64,000 bases of DNA from Kuschelorhynchus macadamiae (taxonomy: Eukaryota; Arthropoda; Insecta; Coleoptera; Curculionidae): the NCBI GenBank assembly GCA_030620095.1, contig JAUTXW010000351.1, positions 106,001-170,000 on the forward strand. The letters run 5' to 3'. The notes below the pieces were generated by a model. The model did not search any database, was not told the DNA's origin, and saw only the letters and a program-made list of their open reading frames with translations. Numbering within the stretch: the first letter of the stretch is position 1; each line of letters begins with the position of its first letter. The position numbers were made by a program, and so were the translations under genes. Below, one piece after another: positions 34,113 to 45,115 of the stretch.

Positions 34113-37100
34113 ATGGTTGAATCGTGTTTGGCAGTGAATTGTACAAATAGACGAACAAAAGATGTTAAAATAAAGTTCCACAGAATTCCTAAGGACCCTA
34201 ATATGAGAAAGTTGCGGTTGCTCGCAATTAGAAGAGTAAATTTTAACCCAGGTCCTACAAGAGTGATTTGTGAAAAACATTTCACTCCAGAAGATTAAAC
34301 AACGAAGGGTTTTTAAAAGAAAACATGAAGAAGCCCCTCGGAAAACCCTAAAAGATTTAAAAGAAACAGGTAGATATTTTCTTTTATATTTGAGCTCTAC
34401 CTGTTTAAAGGTAAAAAAATGGTCATGTTTTAGTTACATAATTTAATTGCTTTTAGAACAACCTGAGGAACAAACTTTGGATACAGTGGTAGAGAAACCT
34501 GAAAATCTAAACCTTGTAGATTTATTGGAAGCTGGTCCTTCAAATATTACATTAAGTCCTTCAAGCACCTCCTTAGAAACCTCTGAACCTTCTAGCAAAA
34601 AAATTTGCAATCAAATGTATTCTAAACAATTGTTTCATTTACATTTTCATTTATTAAAGTGTTTGTATATTTGCAGAACCAGAAGAGAACCTGTATATTT
34701 TGGAGATTTTAAGTTTTCTGATTTAAATGATATGCAACGTAGAAAGAGGTTTTGGAAAATTTCTCATGAAACCTTACAAAAGTACAGAAAGGTGAATAGG
34801 TACAATCAGTGCAAAATATCTAGGCAAAGAAAGAAAATGAAAAATCTAAATAATCTACTGGATGAATTGCTCAAACAGAAGAAAATATCAGCAGCCCAGT
34901 CATTAGTGTTAAAGGTAAATTTTTGACATAAAAAAAAATCTTTCAAGTTTTTTACCTAAACAATCAAACTGTACATTAGTACAATATTTTGTTAGTGAAA
35001 AAAGAGGGAGATATAATATTATTGTGTTCATTATTTTATATTTATACATTTTTACTTGTAAAATGTTCCATTTTAGCTGAATAATTCTATAAGGTTTTAC
35101 CTTAAAAAATATGGCACTAATTAATGATTGCTTGGGTGATGGAGTTGAAATACTAATCATTTTAAATTTTTTTTAACTATTTACTGCATGTAAAATAATT
35201 TAAAGCATGAAGTATAAATGTATTTTATTGTAGGAAAGTCTTCCAGAAACACAAAAACAACTGCTTTTCAGGCAGCTACAAAAAGGCAAATCCAGCAAGT
35301 ACAGCCCTGAATTAAGGTGGTTTGCCCTAACTCTCAATTTTTATTCATCCCCTGCTTATAATTTTGTACGAAAAGTATTTGGAACAAATGTATTGCCTCA
35401 TCCTCGCAATATTTCTAAATGGTATAGTGTAGTTGATGGTACCCCTATAGGTTATAGTGCAGAAGCCCTTCGTGCCATTAAAATAAAAGTAGATCTTGAA
35501 AAACAAAAAGGGAAAAAACTTGTAGGTGCTTTGGTGATGGATGAAATGTATATTCACCAACATGTACATTGGACAGGGAGTAGATCAGTAGGGTATATTA
35601 ATTTTGGTGTGGCTATGCCTCAGTGTAGTGAGGAAATACCAAAAACCACAAAGGCTTTAGTTTTTATGGTTGTGGGGATTAATACCAGGTGGAAGGTTCC
35701 AGTTGCTTATTTTTTAATAGAGTCTTCCTCAGCTGAAGAGAAGGCTACTTTTATTAGAGGATGCTTACTGCAACTTGAAAGCACTGGAATACTCACTAAA
35801 AGTTTGACTTTTGATGGAGATGCATCCAATATTCTTATGGCTAGTATATTGGGTGCAAATCTTAGTTTTCCTGGCACTAAGCCTTTCTTTTTAAATGAGA
35901 ACAATAATGAAAGAATTCACATAATATTAGATGCATGCCACATGATTAAATTGTTGCGAAATACATTAGGAGACTTTGGTATTTTAAAAGATGGGGAGGG
36001 TAACCTTATAAAGTGGGAGTATTTTAAACGCTTAGTGGATCTTCAAGAAGAATCCGGTCTTCATTGCGCCACCAAACTTCGTAAGCGACATCTTAATTAT
36101 CAAAAAGAAAAGATGAGGGTAAAGTTGGCAGTGCAAACTTTCAGTGATAGTGTAGGTGACGCCCTAGATTACTGTTGCAAAGATTTAAATATTCCGGTGT
36201 TTAAAGGCAGTGAGGCTACTGCTACTTTTTGTAAAACAATTAATAATATTTTTGATCTTTTAAACACAAGAAATTTTTTGGGCAAAACTCAATTTAAAAA
36301 ACCTTTATATAAAGGTAGCGAAGAATTCTTAAATAATTTTGTAAATACTTCCATTAGTTATATTAGTAGTTTAACAAATTTAAATAATACAAATATTTTA
36401 CTAACAAACAGAAAGACCGGATTTTTAGGCTTAATTATTTGCTTAATAAGTGTTAAAAATTTATTTGAGGATTTGGTAAAAGGTGAAGTACTGAACTTTT
36501 TGTTAACCTACAAACTTAGCCAGGACCACCTGGAAATGTTTTTTTCTGCAATACGTAGAAGAGGTGGATTTTCAAATAATCCCACGGCGTGGCATTTTAA
36601 GCAAGCCTACAAAAGATTACTTATTCATAGTGAAATTACATCACCTGATAGCGCTAATTGTCTTGCTCAAGATGCCACGTCTAATCTACACGTCTCTTCA
36701 AAAAAAATAAAAAATCCTAGCATAGATTTGCTATATGAATTTGAAAAAGATTTTTCCCCAGATTTACAGGAAGAATATACAATTCAACACTCAAAAATTT
36801 TAAATTGCCTCTACATTTGTGATATTGTGGAGTACATTGCGGGATTTATAACAAAAAAAATGATTAAAACATTAAATTGCAATGATTGTGCCCGTTCACT
36901 AATATCCGTAGATTCTAATTGCATGTTATTAAATCGTAAAAATAGAGGAGGCCTTACTAAGGCCTCAAAAGATGTGGTTCAAATATGCATAAGGGCAGAG
37001 AGCGTAATAAAAACAGAAAAAACTTTTCTGCGCCCAATATCCTATTACGGCTTGTATCTGCTACAATTAGAAATTTGGATGTTAATAAATTATTCTTATG

Positions 37101-37248
37101 TCTTACCGAGCATTCTTTAGACCAAGATCCTTTACATGGCCATATTATTCAATTGGTGAGATTAATTTTAAAAAATTATTTTACAATCAGGCTCCATCAT
37201 ATTAATTCTTGTAAAAACCAGATTACTGATAGAATTAGGCAAAATTAA
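34113..37248 (+). pseudogene. P-element transposase (THAP9-like), three exons, two apparent frameshifts
   Basis: Exon 1 (34113-34369) encodes a THAP zinc finger: CLAVNC near the start and 'VICEKHFTPED' at its end, C2CH spacing. A one-base shift occurs near 34298 before 'KQRRVFKRKHEEAPRK'. Exon 2 (34457-34914) holds a Ser/Pro-rich linker and a basic coiled-coil-like part. Exon 3 (35234-37248) has 'YSPELRWFALTLNFYS', 'LPHPRNISKWYS', 'VMDEMYI' (first Asp, about 35540), 'FDGDASN' (second Asp), 'DACHMIKLLRN' and 'QDHLEMFFSAIRRRGGF' (Glu). A second shift near 37020 precedes 'LDQDPLHGHIIQLVRLIL'. Total about 909 residues, like THAP9. It is a recent, barely inactivated copy. Confidence 0.92.
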
Positions 37249-37823
37249 CCAAAATTATTCATTTTAAAAGTCAATAGTATTGGCAACCATTTTTTTTTTT
37301 TTTTTTTACTTTTATATGTAGCTATAGCATTTACATGTATATTATTTTTAGATTTATTATAACTTTATGTAATAACCTATTATTATATGTATTGTTGAAA
37401 AACATGTTTTGTTAATATTTTTGTAATATATATGAATCCTCCAAAATCAGTACTTTTATTATTATTTTTTTACATTATTTATTCATTATTAATTTGTCAA
37501 GAAGGGTAACTTTTCAATCAAAAATGTCTTTGTCCCCTTTAATCATCTGCTCCAAGAGTGACCTCTTTTAATGGTTTTCGATAAAAAATTAAATGTGTAA
37601 TATTATATTGTATAATACTATAATATTATGTTTCCAGACCTTCAACCCATTACAATTACCACTAAAGTCCATAAATTTACTTTTATTAACATGAAACCGC
37701 AAATTTTCCTTTACCCTTCATTGAAAACCATGTGCTTTTTGCACTGACTAGCGTCATCTCTCTCGCGGACCTCTCTTTCTTATGTAGGCCGCAAGCGCCG
37801 TTCATTGTTCAGATAGGCAAGGG
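37249..37823 (+). other. 3' untranslated and subterminal part of the P element
   Basis: AT-rich, non-coding; contains the right subterminal inverted repeat (37740-37753). No other feature seen. Confidence 0.6.
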
Positions 37824-37908
37824 CCATTCCATCCGTATTGATAATTCGTTGATAAAAACCCGCCTGAATGTCTTCGAGCTCATTCAGTGTCCAGATCTGT
37901 TGTAGTAA

Positions 37909-37953
37909 TATCCCTGAAGATGCCTCGTGCAATCCAAGGCGAAACGTCGGATA
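37909..37953 (+). ncRNA. Hammerhead-ribozyme-like motif of PLE copy 3
   Basis: TATCC, CTGAAGA, T, GCC...GGC, GAAAC, GTC, GGATA. Stem I (TATCC with GGATA) is a perfect 5 bp. The core is intact, with the same extra U before stem II as the other copies. This is the best-formed of the three. Confidence 0.58.
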
Positions 37954-38202
37954 GTAATTCCAATTTGACAAAGTCTAATCCCAAGAACCATGATTTCTTA
38001 ATTGACCAAAGCCGACATGACATTATAACATCTAGGAGGGCAAATATTTCTAACGAACATGTCCGAATCTGTACTTCAATACATTTATAAAGTGCAAATT
38101 ATTGTTTAAATTGTTGTTAGTTGCACTTTATGATATCGTGATGTATTGAATATATAATTTGTCTTCCTGGACACAGAATAAGTTATATTTTCAATTTAAT
38201 AT

Positions 38203-39115
38203 ACAGGGTTGTTCAAAAGTAACGCGCAAAAATCATATCTTCTATATGAGTCATTTTTCACAGAAACGTTGGAACTCATGAAGAGGTTTAAATGGTTGTT
38301 CATCTTTTTGTATATTTTGAGCCCCCTCCCTGTAATCCCATAATTTGTAGGCACCCCAACTTTTTTTTTCAAATGGCAGCCTAGTTAATGTGAGGGCTCT
38401 ATGAGAAGGTCTTCTAAAACTGAATCCGATACGAGCAATAAATTAGAGATCTGTTCATTTCGTTGCAGTAAAACGAGTTCACAAATTTTTTAATTAAAAT
38501 TAATATCCGAGGGGGATCCTTAGAACTCACCTGATTCGGCTAGTGTAACAAAAGCTGAAAGTGATCTTTACCTTCTACTTGGCATGCACCGAGTCTGTCT
38601 GCACTTCGAATACTTTTGGGTGGTAAATTAGTAACCTCCATTCTTATCCTACCTTGAAGGTCATCAACGCTGTTTGGTCTATTTTTAAACACTTTCTCCT
38701 TTAAATACCCCCATAGAAATAAATCCAATGGTGTAATGTCCGGAGATCTTGGTGTCCATTCAGTGGGACCCCGTCGACCTACCCACCGATTTTGAAAAAT
38801 TTTGTTGTTGATGTTGTTAATACCATATTCTTTGATGGGGAATTGCTGGATCACCTTCGTTAGGAAACATTACGGCTAATGCAGGTATTAAATCGAAAGA
38901 GAGGAAATCTAAGTAACGCTCAGCAGTAAGATTTTTCTTCAAAGAAATATGGTTCTAAAATTCGAATATTTATTATACCAGCGCACCCATCGACTTTTTG
39001 GGATGTGATGTATGCCCCTCACGTATCCACCATAAATTTTGATTAGACCAGAATCGATAATTATGTCTATTGATTATTCCATTTAAATAAATCCATCATT
39101 TCTTCACAGAATTAA
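38203..39115 (-). pseudogene. Decayed DD41D mariner, copy 5 (3' half)
   Basis: The end word TA-CAGGGTTGTTCAAAAGTAAC at 38201 marks the 3' end. Minus strand 38854-38540 encodes 'WVGRRGPTEWTPRSPDITPL', then 'DLFLWGYLKEKVF', the last catalytic Asp block. 39110-38860 encodes 'NGIINRHNYRFWSNQNLWW' and 'NLTAERYLDFL'. The segment 38860-39110 is closely related to 18785-19090, so copies 4 and 5 belong to one subfamily. The N-terminal half is missing. Confidence 0.82.
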
Positions 39116-39189
39116 AACATTAACTAATTAAATCAGTTTATTTTCAAAAATTCCAAAAAATTCCAAACATTATGTTTACAATATAACGA

Positions 39190-39480
39190 ACATTCAATTG
39201 CCTACTGGAATGTGTTCCATGCTTAACACAGCTGCATGGTGGATTGTGGTGTACTGTGCTGCATGACTACAATCCCCTCCAACAATGGTTTGCTTGGTCG
39301 ATAGCTTGTTCTAAGTATTTGAGTCTTTGTTCACCAACTCCAGGGGTTACAACCTAGGGCGCTCGGATGTGAGATTTTATTTTAGACCATATGGTCTCAA
39401 TAGGATTGGGCATGCCAATATGGTGCCAGAGCACTTGTTCATTGTCGCCTAGACGTAAAGACTTTGAATAAAATAATTGA
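39190..39480 (-). pseudogene. Fragment of a Tc1/IS630-type DDE transposase
   Basis: Minus strand about 39440-39370 encodes 'GMPNPIETIWSKIKSHIRA', matching the last catalytic block (NPIE-W--(I/L)K) of Tc1/IS630-type DDE transposases. Downstream frames are broken. The rest of the gene is not seen. Confidence 0.6.
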
Positions 39481-39660
39481 CGACATGGTAGTATTGCGCA
39501 GTTATCTTTCAGCTCCATAAAATATACACTTCAACATTTCTTACTCTCTGTTAAGATTTTTATATAACAACCACCATGGCAACAATATTGCACTTGCACA
39601 TAATTATTATTAACAAACAAATGAATCATCAAAGTTGTGGTCACAGAAATCGGATGCTTT

Positions 39661-39825
39661 CTGAATTCCAAATGAACATTTCTGAAATTTATTTGAGCAA
39701 TCTGAATTACAGCTGACGCTTTCTGAATTACAATTGACTAACCTGAATTACAGCTGATGCTTTCTGAATTACAGTTGACGAATCTGAATTACAAATGACG
39801 CATTCTGAATTACAATTGGAAAAGG
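39661..39825 (+). repeat. Minisatellite of alternating 21- and 20-bp units
   Basis: Eight units each begin CTGAA (mostly CTGAATTACA), starting at 39661, 39682, 39702, 39723, 39743, 39764, 39784 and 39805. Lengths alternate 21 and 20 bp, giving a 41-bp higher-order period. The first two units are the most diverged. Unit bodies alternate between AGCTGACGCTTT-like and ATTGAC-like endings. Confidence 0.9.
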
Positions 39826-39829
39826 TGTA

Positions 39830-41540
39830 GTCGTATGCTTATATTACGCACACCCTATTCTGCAGTAGTTTCTCGGAATCCGGAATTACACAACGCTGTC
39901 AAACGCCTCTTTTAAATTTATAAATGACCAAATATGTATTAAACTCTTTTCTCATATTTACCTTATAGTGGCGAATTGTTCAAAAGTCACATTGTTCCCA
40001 ATTGCTTCTATAAAAAAAATAGGAAATTACAATAAAATTTCACAAACTTTGTCGTTTCGCAATTTATTTTCTCTCTCTTCTCTTTTATCGTTTTATAAGG
40101 TTATGATGCATTTATGAGAGCCTATACTTATAAAGAAACAACCTAGTTTACACAAAATTTTACAATCCTCCAATTTTCTATAATTACTGATTGATTCAAC
40201 TTGTAATTGATTTGTGTAATTCGATAAGTGTAATATTCTATTTCTATATGTGTTGACATGTTTAAAAATAAATGGAAAAATAACACGTTTAATTAATATT
40301 TAGCATATTAAAATTTGCAGGATCAATTTTACATCAGGACCAGTTTTATTTACCAAAATACACAAGGTTATTTTTTTTATAGAGGATCTATAACATTAGT
40401 CAAAAGTTGTACAAATTATTTCTAATACACAACAGATAAAGGTATATTTCCGTTAACCTTTACATATTTCAATCATTTAATTTGCGAGTTTTAATTTTCG
40501 AGTTTAAAAAATTAACTTGTTTAAATTATACCTTCATTACAATGTTATTGACTAAAACAATTCATGCAAAATTATTATGCTAACTTTAGATATGTGTAAA
40601 TTATTATATAACATTCCCATACAATATGGCAATTAAAAGTAAGCGCACTTTCCACACTGTTGCAAATATTCGAAGAATAAAGCTATTTGGGGATGAAAAT
40701 ACTGGCCCTTAGTCCATTTAAATATTATTAGACCTTTAATCAAATTAAACTCATTATGAAGTAAGAATAGTTAAGCTCCCAATTTCTTGAAGTTGTAGTT
40801 CGGTTGATCATCAGGAAATAGCATCTTAACTATCTTGCGGCAAATAAGGTGAAATTAGATCGCTGTATAATGGACCCATAACCTGATATAAAAACCAGGA
40901 GTTTCTGTATAAGAAGTAATATCAAAAATTGTTTTAAAGAGAATGGTAAGGTTCAAGGCTCTGTGGGAGCCGACAAAAGAGGACCATTGGGAAGTATCGT
41001 TAATCAGGTTTTATTGACTATTTAGTGTGCTAATATTTGTGAAGTATCCTGCTTTCCTGTATTTACACCAGCACTAGGTAGCTCAGCAAATAAACGCCGT
41101 ACCTTTTGCCTCCGTGCCAGACAAGCCAGCAGATCCAAATATGAAACCGTTATTAGTAAGCAAGGTTATCAGTTATCACCGAATTTTCTGTATTCATATT
41201 TACATAATCAGTATTCATGATGGGCGCAAACTGACCACAATCGGCAGGGCCGCTGAGTTCGATAGGGGGTAGAACTCAGTAGCTCGCTTGTCATATTGAT
41301 TTCCTTCTGGTATTTTTTTTTTAATTTTTATTAATTTTTTCAAAAAACACCTAACTCTTGAGTTTTAAATAAAATTGAACAGTTTTCTTAATGTTTTGCA
41401 AAGCCAGATAAATATTTATAAAATATACAGTTTAAAAATTTCTTTAATTCTAAAAAAACATTTTTATTAATGGTTTAGGAAATATGGAATATTAAGGTAT
41501 AAGAGTTTTCAAATGTATTTAGATTATTTGTTGCGTTTAG
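39830..41540. other. Stretch without recognised genes
   Basis: Both strands lack motif-bearing frames. The part 40680-41280 is less AT-rich and contains 'ggtagctcagcaaataaacg', which hints at a tRNA A-box but no B-box or cloverleaf follows. Confidence 0.4.
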
Positions 41541-41541
41541 A

Positions 41542-42122
41542 TTGACAAATAAAAATCTTTTTTGGCTTTTTCGCAACTGAATAAAAATATTTAACTTTAA
41601 ATTGATCGAAGCAAATATTTAATAAAATTACATATCTCAACATGTAGACTAGTCTGTCTACAGAATGTTTCGATACATAATATAAACAATATTATTTAAG
41701 CAAGCATAAGAAATTATTTATTATTATAATTATTAATTATAAATTATTATATAATTTATAATTAATTATTATTTCATCCTATCGGGACTCATCAGTGCGC
41801 CGATCGTAAGAGAGAAACATTAAATAATAGAAAAGAATTGATTTCAAAATTTTAAAATATGTCAGTTTGTTTGACATGTAACCTAGATATGATGAGTCCC
41901 GATAGGATGAAAGTATTTGTGTCTATAAAAACTTAAGGTAAATGACATAATTTCCTATGTTTGCTTAAATAATATTGTTTATATTATGTATCGAAACATT
42001 CTGTAGACAGACTAGTCTACATGTTGAGATATGTAATTTTATCAAATATTTGCTTCAATCAATTTAAAGTTAAATATTTTTATTCAGTTGCGAAAAAGCC
42101 AAAAAAGATTTTTGTTTGTCAA
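41542..42122. repeat. Large palindrome (arms about 250 bp, centre about 95 bp)
   Basis: 41542-41690 mirrors 41975-42122 ('ttgacaaataaaaatctttt', 'acatgtagactagtctgtct', 'cagaatgtttcgatacataa' and their inverses). The inner ends mirror too ('tcctatcgggactcatca' at 41777-41794 with 41890-41907). Between them the arms diverge: the left has a long AT-only hairpin that the right lacks. No target duplication was recognised. Confidence 0.85.
41773..41797 (-). ncRNA. Hammerhead-like core inside the palindrome
   Basis: Minus strand reads CTGATGA, GTCC-CGAT-AGGAT (stem II with a G-U closing pair), then GAAA, exactly the hammerhead core order. The right-arm copy (plus strand, 41888-41911) has ATGATGA instead of CTGATGA. 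I could not find a pairing cleavage-site strand, so the ribozyme is incomplete or the match is by chance. Confidence 0.35.
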
Positions 42123-42440
42123 GGTATAAGAGTGTTAAACACCCTGTATTTAAAGCTTGTCGGCCTTCAGGCACGACTGTACTTAAGTCTTCCATACACA
42201 GTTTATTTACACTTACTAACCCCAAAAATTGAAACTATACGAAACTTCAAAAACGTAACTTTACTTTAGCGAGAGAAGTGCACAAACCGAGTCCCAGAGA
42301 TCTACTGCCCCCAGGGCTCTTAAATAGTGCCCTGAATGAAACTCAACTATACGACCTCTGAAAAGCTTAAACGATTAGAAAACACTATAATATAAAACAG
42401 CTTTTAAGTCAGAAAACACTTTAAGCAGCTAATATTGACT

Positions 42441-42677
42441 CAGTGGCGTAGCTACAAATTTTGGACCCCCCGAAATTGTCAACAAAGAACCCCCTGTTTA
42501 CACTGGCCCACAGAAAATAACTGAAAACTAACAAAAGGTCATTCGTAGTTTTGCATAATCTCTTTATAGACTAATCCAGCCTGATGACTAAAAAAAATGT
42601 CATCCATACTTTTCCTTGGGCTCCATTACACATTATCAGGCATTGCGAGGGCTGGCGGGGGTGTAGCTACGCCACTG
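42441..42677. mobile_element. 237-bp hAT-type MITE with 8-bp duplication TATTGACT
   Basis: Ends are CAGTGGCGTAGCTAC at 42441 and GTAGCTACGCCACTG ending at 42677, perfect inverse over 15 bp, and C-rich then G-rich runs follow inside. The 8-bp word TATTGACT lies at 42433-42440 and 42678-42685. No coding capacity. Confidence 0.95.
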
Positions 42678-42689
42678 TATTGACTTAAA

Positions 42690-43080
42690 TTAAATCCCAA
42701 TTCATATGATAAAATTAATAGTATCTATCAAATTACATGTGAGTCTGGTAGATCCTACATTAGTGAAACCAAAAAAAATGTTAAAGCATTAAAGAATAAT
42801 AAAAATATTCAGAAAAATGTAGCGGGTAGAGCAGAACTTTTTTGCGCTAAATACAATAGAATTTAATGTTTAAAAGTAGTTTTTAGAGACACTAGGTATT
42901 TATAGACGCTGGCCAGTTGGAGATTCGACAAAATTCCTTCGACATTCAGCGATTCGCCAGATGAAATGGACACTTCTACGCTTCGCCAAGCCTCCGCTCG
43001 TTGAATTACTGTCCGCAAACGGATGACTATGAATACTCTCTCTGGTACGAACATTCCACCCTTCGTCGTATCCCTTTTTA
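42690..43080. other. Short stretch without recognised features
   Basis: The words 'ccaaaaaaaatgttaaagc' and 'tccgcaaacggatgac' do not belong to any recognised element. Confidence 0.35.
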
Positions 43081-43900
43081 CTTATTTAATGGTGAAATGT
43101 CAAAAAACCTAGAAAATTATTTTTAAATAACTAGTTTTAAAGCCATTAAGGAACGAATGGTTTTAAAATGTAATATAATTTACAGTCTAACCGCTAACGA
43201 CAGTTATATTAATATATCCATGACAGAATTTTAACTAAAACCATACCGATTACGTAATTATTTTCGTATCTTAAATTTGCATGTTTATTAATATATTTGC
43301 ATCATTCATCTGTATCCCCAACATTGAAACTGGTTTGGTGCAACATATCTTCTATGCTGAAAGTAACATAAATACAAAGTTAAAAATTTACATTTAGTAT
43401 ATGATTGTGCCGAACAACCTTAATGAAATCTGGTTTGCAGTTCCAATGTGTTACTTTTTCTTACTTGATTTGCAAGTCTTTAGTATATATTGGAGATGTA
43501 ACAGTTTGATACGAATATGTTAACCTAGAGAATGGCAATGTCAGTGACATGGCTGATGTTTGTTTGGTTTTTATTTCACTGATGGAAATTACCACGTTTA
43601 TTGATGTTATTGAAAAATAATTCTATTCTCATTGTAAGGTTAATGATATTAATTTTTTTTTAAGTTATAAATGTTCCAAGAATATTAATTGACAATTATT
43701 TGCAAGAATACGTGCAATAATAATGTAATAAGTATAAATTAATTAATTGTTGGAAGAATAAAACCTAGTAATATGTTTACACATTTTTTTCTTAATCTAG
43801 AAATATTATAAAAATAATCGGTAAACTGGCTTTACCTGGAACTACCCTTTTTATGAATCCTTCCTTGTATCAGAGAATGGTTGATTTATATGCAAAGTTT
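43080..43900 (+). repeat. Interspersed repeat family E, copy 1
   Basis: It contains 'acttgatttgcaagtcttta', 'ggagatgtaacagtttgata', 'cctagagaatggcaatgtca', 'aaccttaatgaaatctgg' and 'aatcggtaaactggctttac'. The same words occur inverted at 48870-49270 and 49650-50042, and partly at 54690-54840. The superfamily is unknown; no coding frames. Confidence 0.7.
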
Positions 43901-43916
43901 CAAATCAGTTCGTAAC

Positions 43917-43987
43917 TATCGATAGACTGATATATCGATATCTCCTAATTTACCAATTGCTATTCGATATATCGATAACTATCGATA
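43917..43987. promoter_or_regulatory. Cluster of four TATCGATA octamers (DRE-like)
   Basis: Exact TATCGATA palindromes at 43917-43924, 43933-43940, 43970-43977 and 43980-43987, plus a partial TTCGATA between. TATCGATA is the DNA replication-related element bound by DREF/BEAF-type factors in insects. No adjacent gene was found, so a role is only a possibility; a simple palindromic repeat is the alternative. Confidence 0.5.
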
Positions 43988-44579
43988 TATAAGTGTCTCA
44001 GGGTGTTAACGACATGCCCTGCATCTAGTGTTGGTTACATCTGGTGTCAACCTGGTCATCCTTTTCTTTCTTAATCTTTTTGGGGGACTGGGCGTGGTCC
44101 ATTTTCTTCCTTGAACATCCCCTAATCCCTCTGTAGTCTCTCTCGTTTCTCTAACTACAATTTGATCACGGTATTCAGGCACCAATGTATTTTGTAGTTG
44201 GTACCTGCTGTCTCCAACTCTGCGCTCATCAAGAGCATGACCAAGGATGTTAAGTTGGGAAGACTCTCGAAAGACTCGGGATCGCGAGATTATGTGGATG
44301 CAGGCCACCCTTGGCCTCCGCCTGACCCCCAGATGGTCCTGCACCTGTCTGTCCTTTTTCTCTGTGTTGGGAAAGGACTAATTCCTTGCTAACTCTTTGT
44401 TCTTCTGACTCTAAGGGCGCCATCTGTGTTCTTTCGGCCTCCTTTGTTAATGGTTTCCATAGTACTATGATCTGAGGAAGGTCGTCAATTGAGCAAAACG
44501 TTGCTTTTTCGGGTCTAACTGGCGCACAAGGTAAGTTTTCTCTCTGTACGGATTTCAGGATTGATCCACAGGAATATCG

Positions 44580-45115
44580 ACTAGCACTAGCCCCCTGGCT
44601 TTTCTATGCCTTTAATTCCTATTGAACAGTTCTCTGTAAATTTAGTCCTTCTAGTTCACTGTCCCTGTTTGTGCTATCGGTATTTCCGGGACTTTCGCAT
44701 AGGAATGGGTTCCTACGGGACTCCTATGTCTATTCCCACCGGAAAACTTGGTAGCACTCGACTGCCTGGCTTTCTTTGCCCCTTTCCTCTTATGAGAGCC
44801 TGAAAATTCCAATTTAATTCTTTCTCGTTAGTTATCCCAATCTCCAGATTTGTCCTGGTTATCGGGATACTCTCTGTTTTGGGACGTCCATGGATGTTTT
44901 CCGATAGCGCCTGCAGGAGGAAACACCGATAGCACTCGTTGATTGGGGATAATATGGGACCTGATGCACCGAGCTGTCAGTCTTAAGTGGATCCGACTTT
45001 ATCCCGGTTCCCTGTTTTGTACTATGGGGATAACTTGTCCTATTCACTTCATGGATGTCTGACAGTGTATCCCCGATCCTTTGTAAGAGGAAACACCGTT
45101 AGCACTCACGTTTCC
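44580..45115 (+). repeat. Degenerate tandem repeat, unit about 170 bp (tagcactcg units)
   Basis: The word 'tagcact(c/a)' with a preceding 'ggaaaacaccg'-like stretch occurs near 44590, 44751, 44930 and 45101. 'ggaggaaacaccgatagcac' and 'agaggaaacaccgttagcac' are the best-matching pair. Between them, words such as 'ttatccc' and 'gggataa' also recur. Confidence 0.55.

Larger units (their letters stand above)
33841..37851 (+). mobile_element. P element (THAP9-like), 4011 bp, perfect 28-bp TIRs, 8-bp duplication ATAAAAAC
   Basis: The terminal inverted repeats 33841-33868 (starting CAACGAATTATCAATACGGA) and 37824-37851 match in all 28 positions. The target duplication ATAAAAAC lies at 33833-33840 and 37852-37859, the 8-bp length used by P elements. 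A 14-bp subterminal inverted repeat (33918-33931 and 37740-37753) lies inside the ends, as in P elements. It carries a three-exon transposase with two frameshifts. The host sequence is a Penelope-like element that reads continuously once the P element is removed. Confidence 0.95.
33245..38000 (+). pseudogene. Penelope-like retroelement, copy 3, split by a P element
   Basis: Plus strand 33245-33840: 'TIDKIGRLLQRSNIRTIFNT' then a broken GIY-YIG ('VYKI', 'CGRNRTL', 'ERCIKKKQIV' in shifting frames) and 'ggttcggcgagcaaaagtcagg', matching the 3' part of copy 2. The match breaks exactly at the P element (33841) and resumes at 37860 with 'cgagctcattcagtgt' and the ribozyme-like motif, ending near 38000. 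It is older and more decayed than the insertion. Confidence 0.85.

Noticed and set aside
37887..38090. 67-codon plus-strand frame
   Set aside because: It runs through the non-coding tail and ribozyme-like motif of a Penelope-like element.
39661..39825. Repeat-spacer pattern resembling a CRISPR array
   Set aside because: Units are degenerate, have no distinct spacers and are only 20-21 bp long, and the setting is eukaryotic.
44515..44540. LTR retrotransposon primer-binding-like word (tggcgcacaaggtaag)
   Set aside because: No long terminal repeats or gag/pol frames around it.
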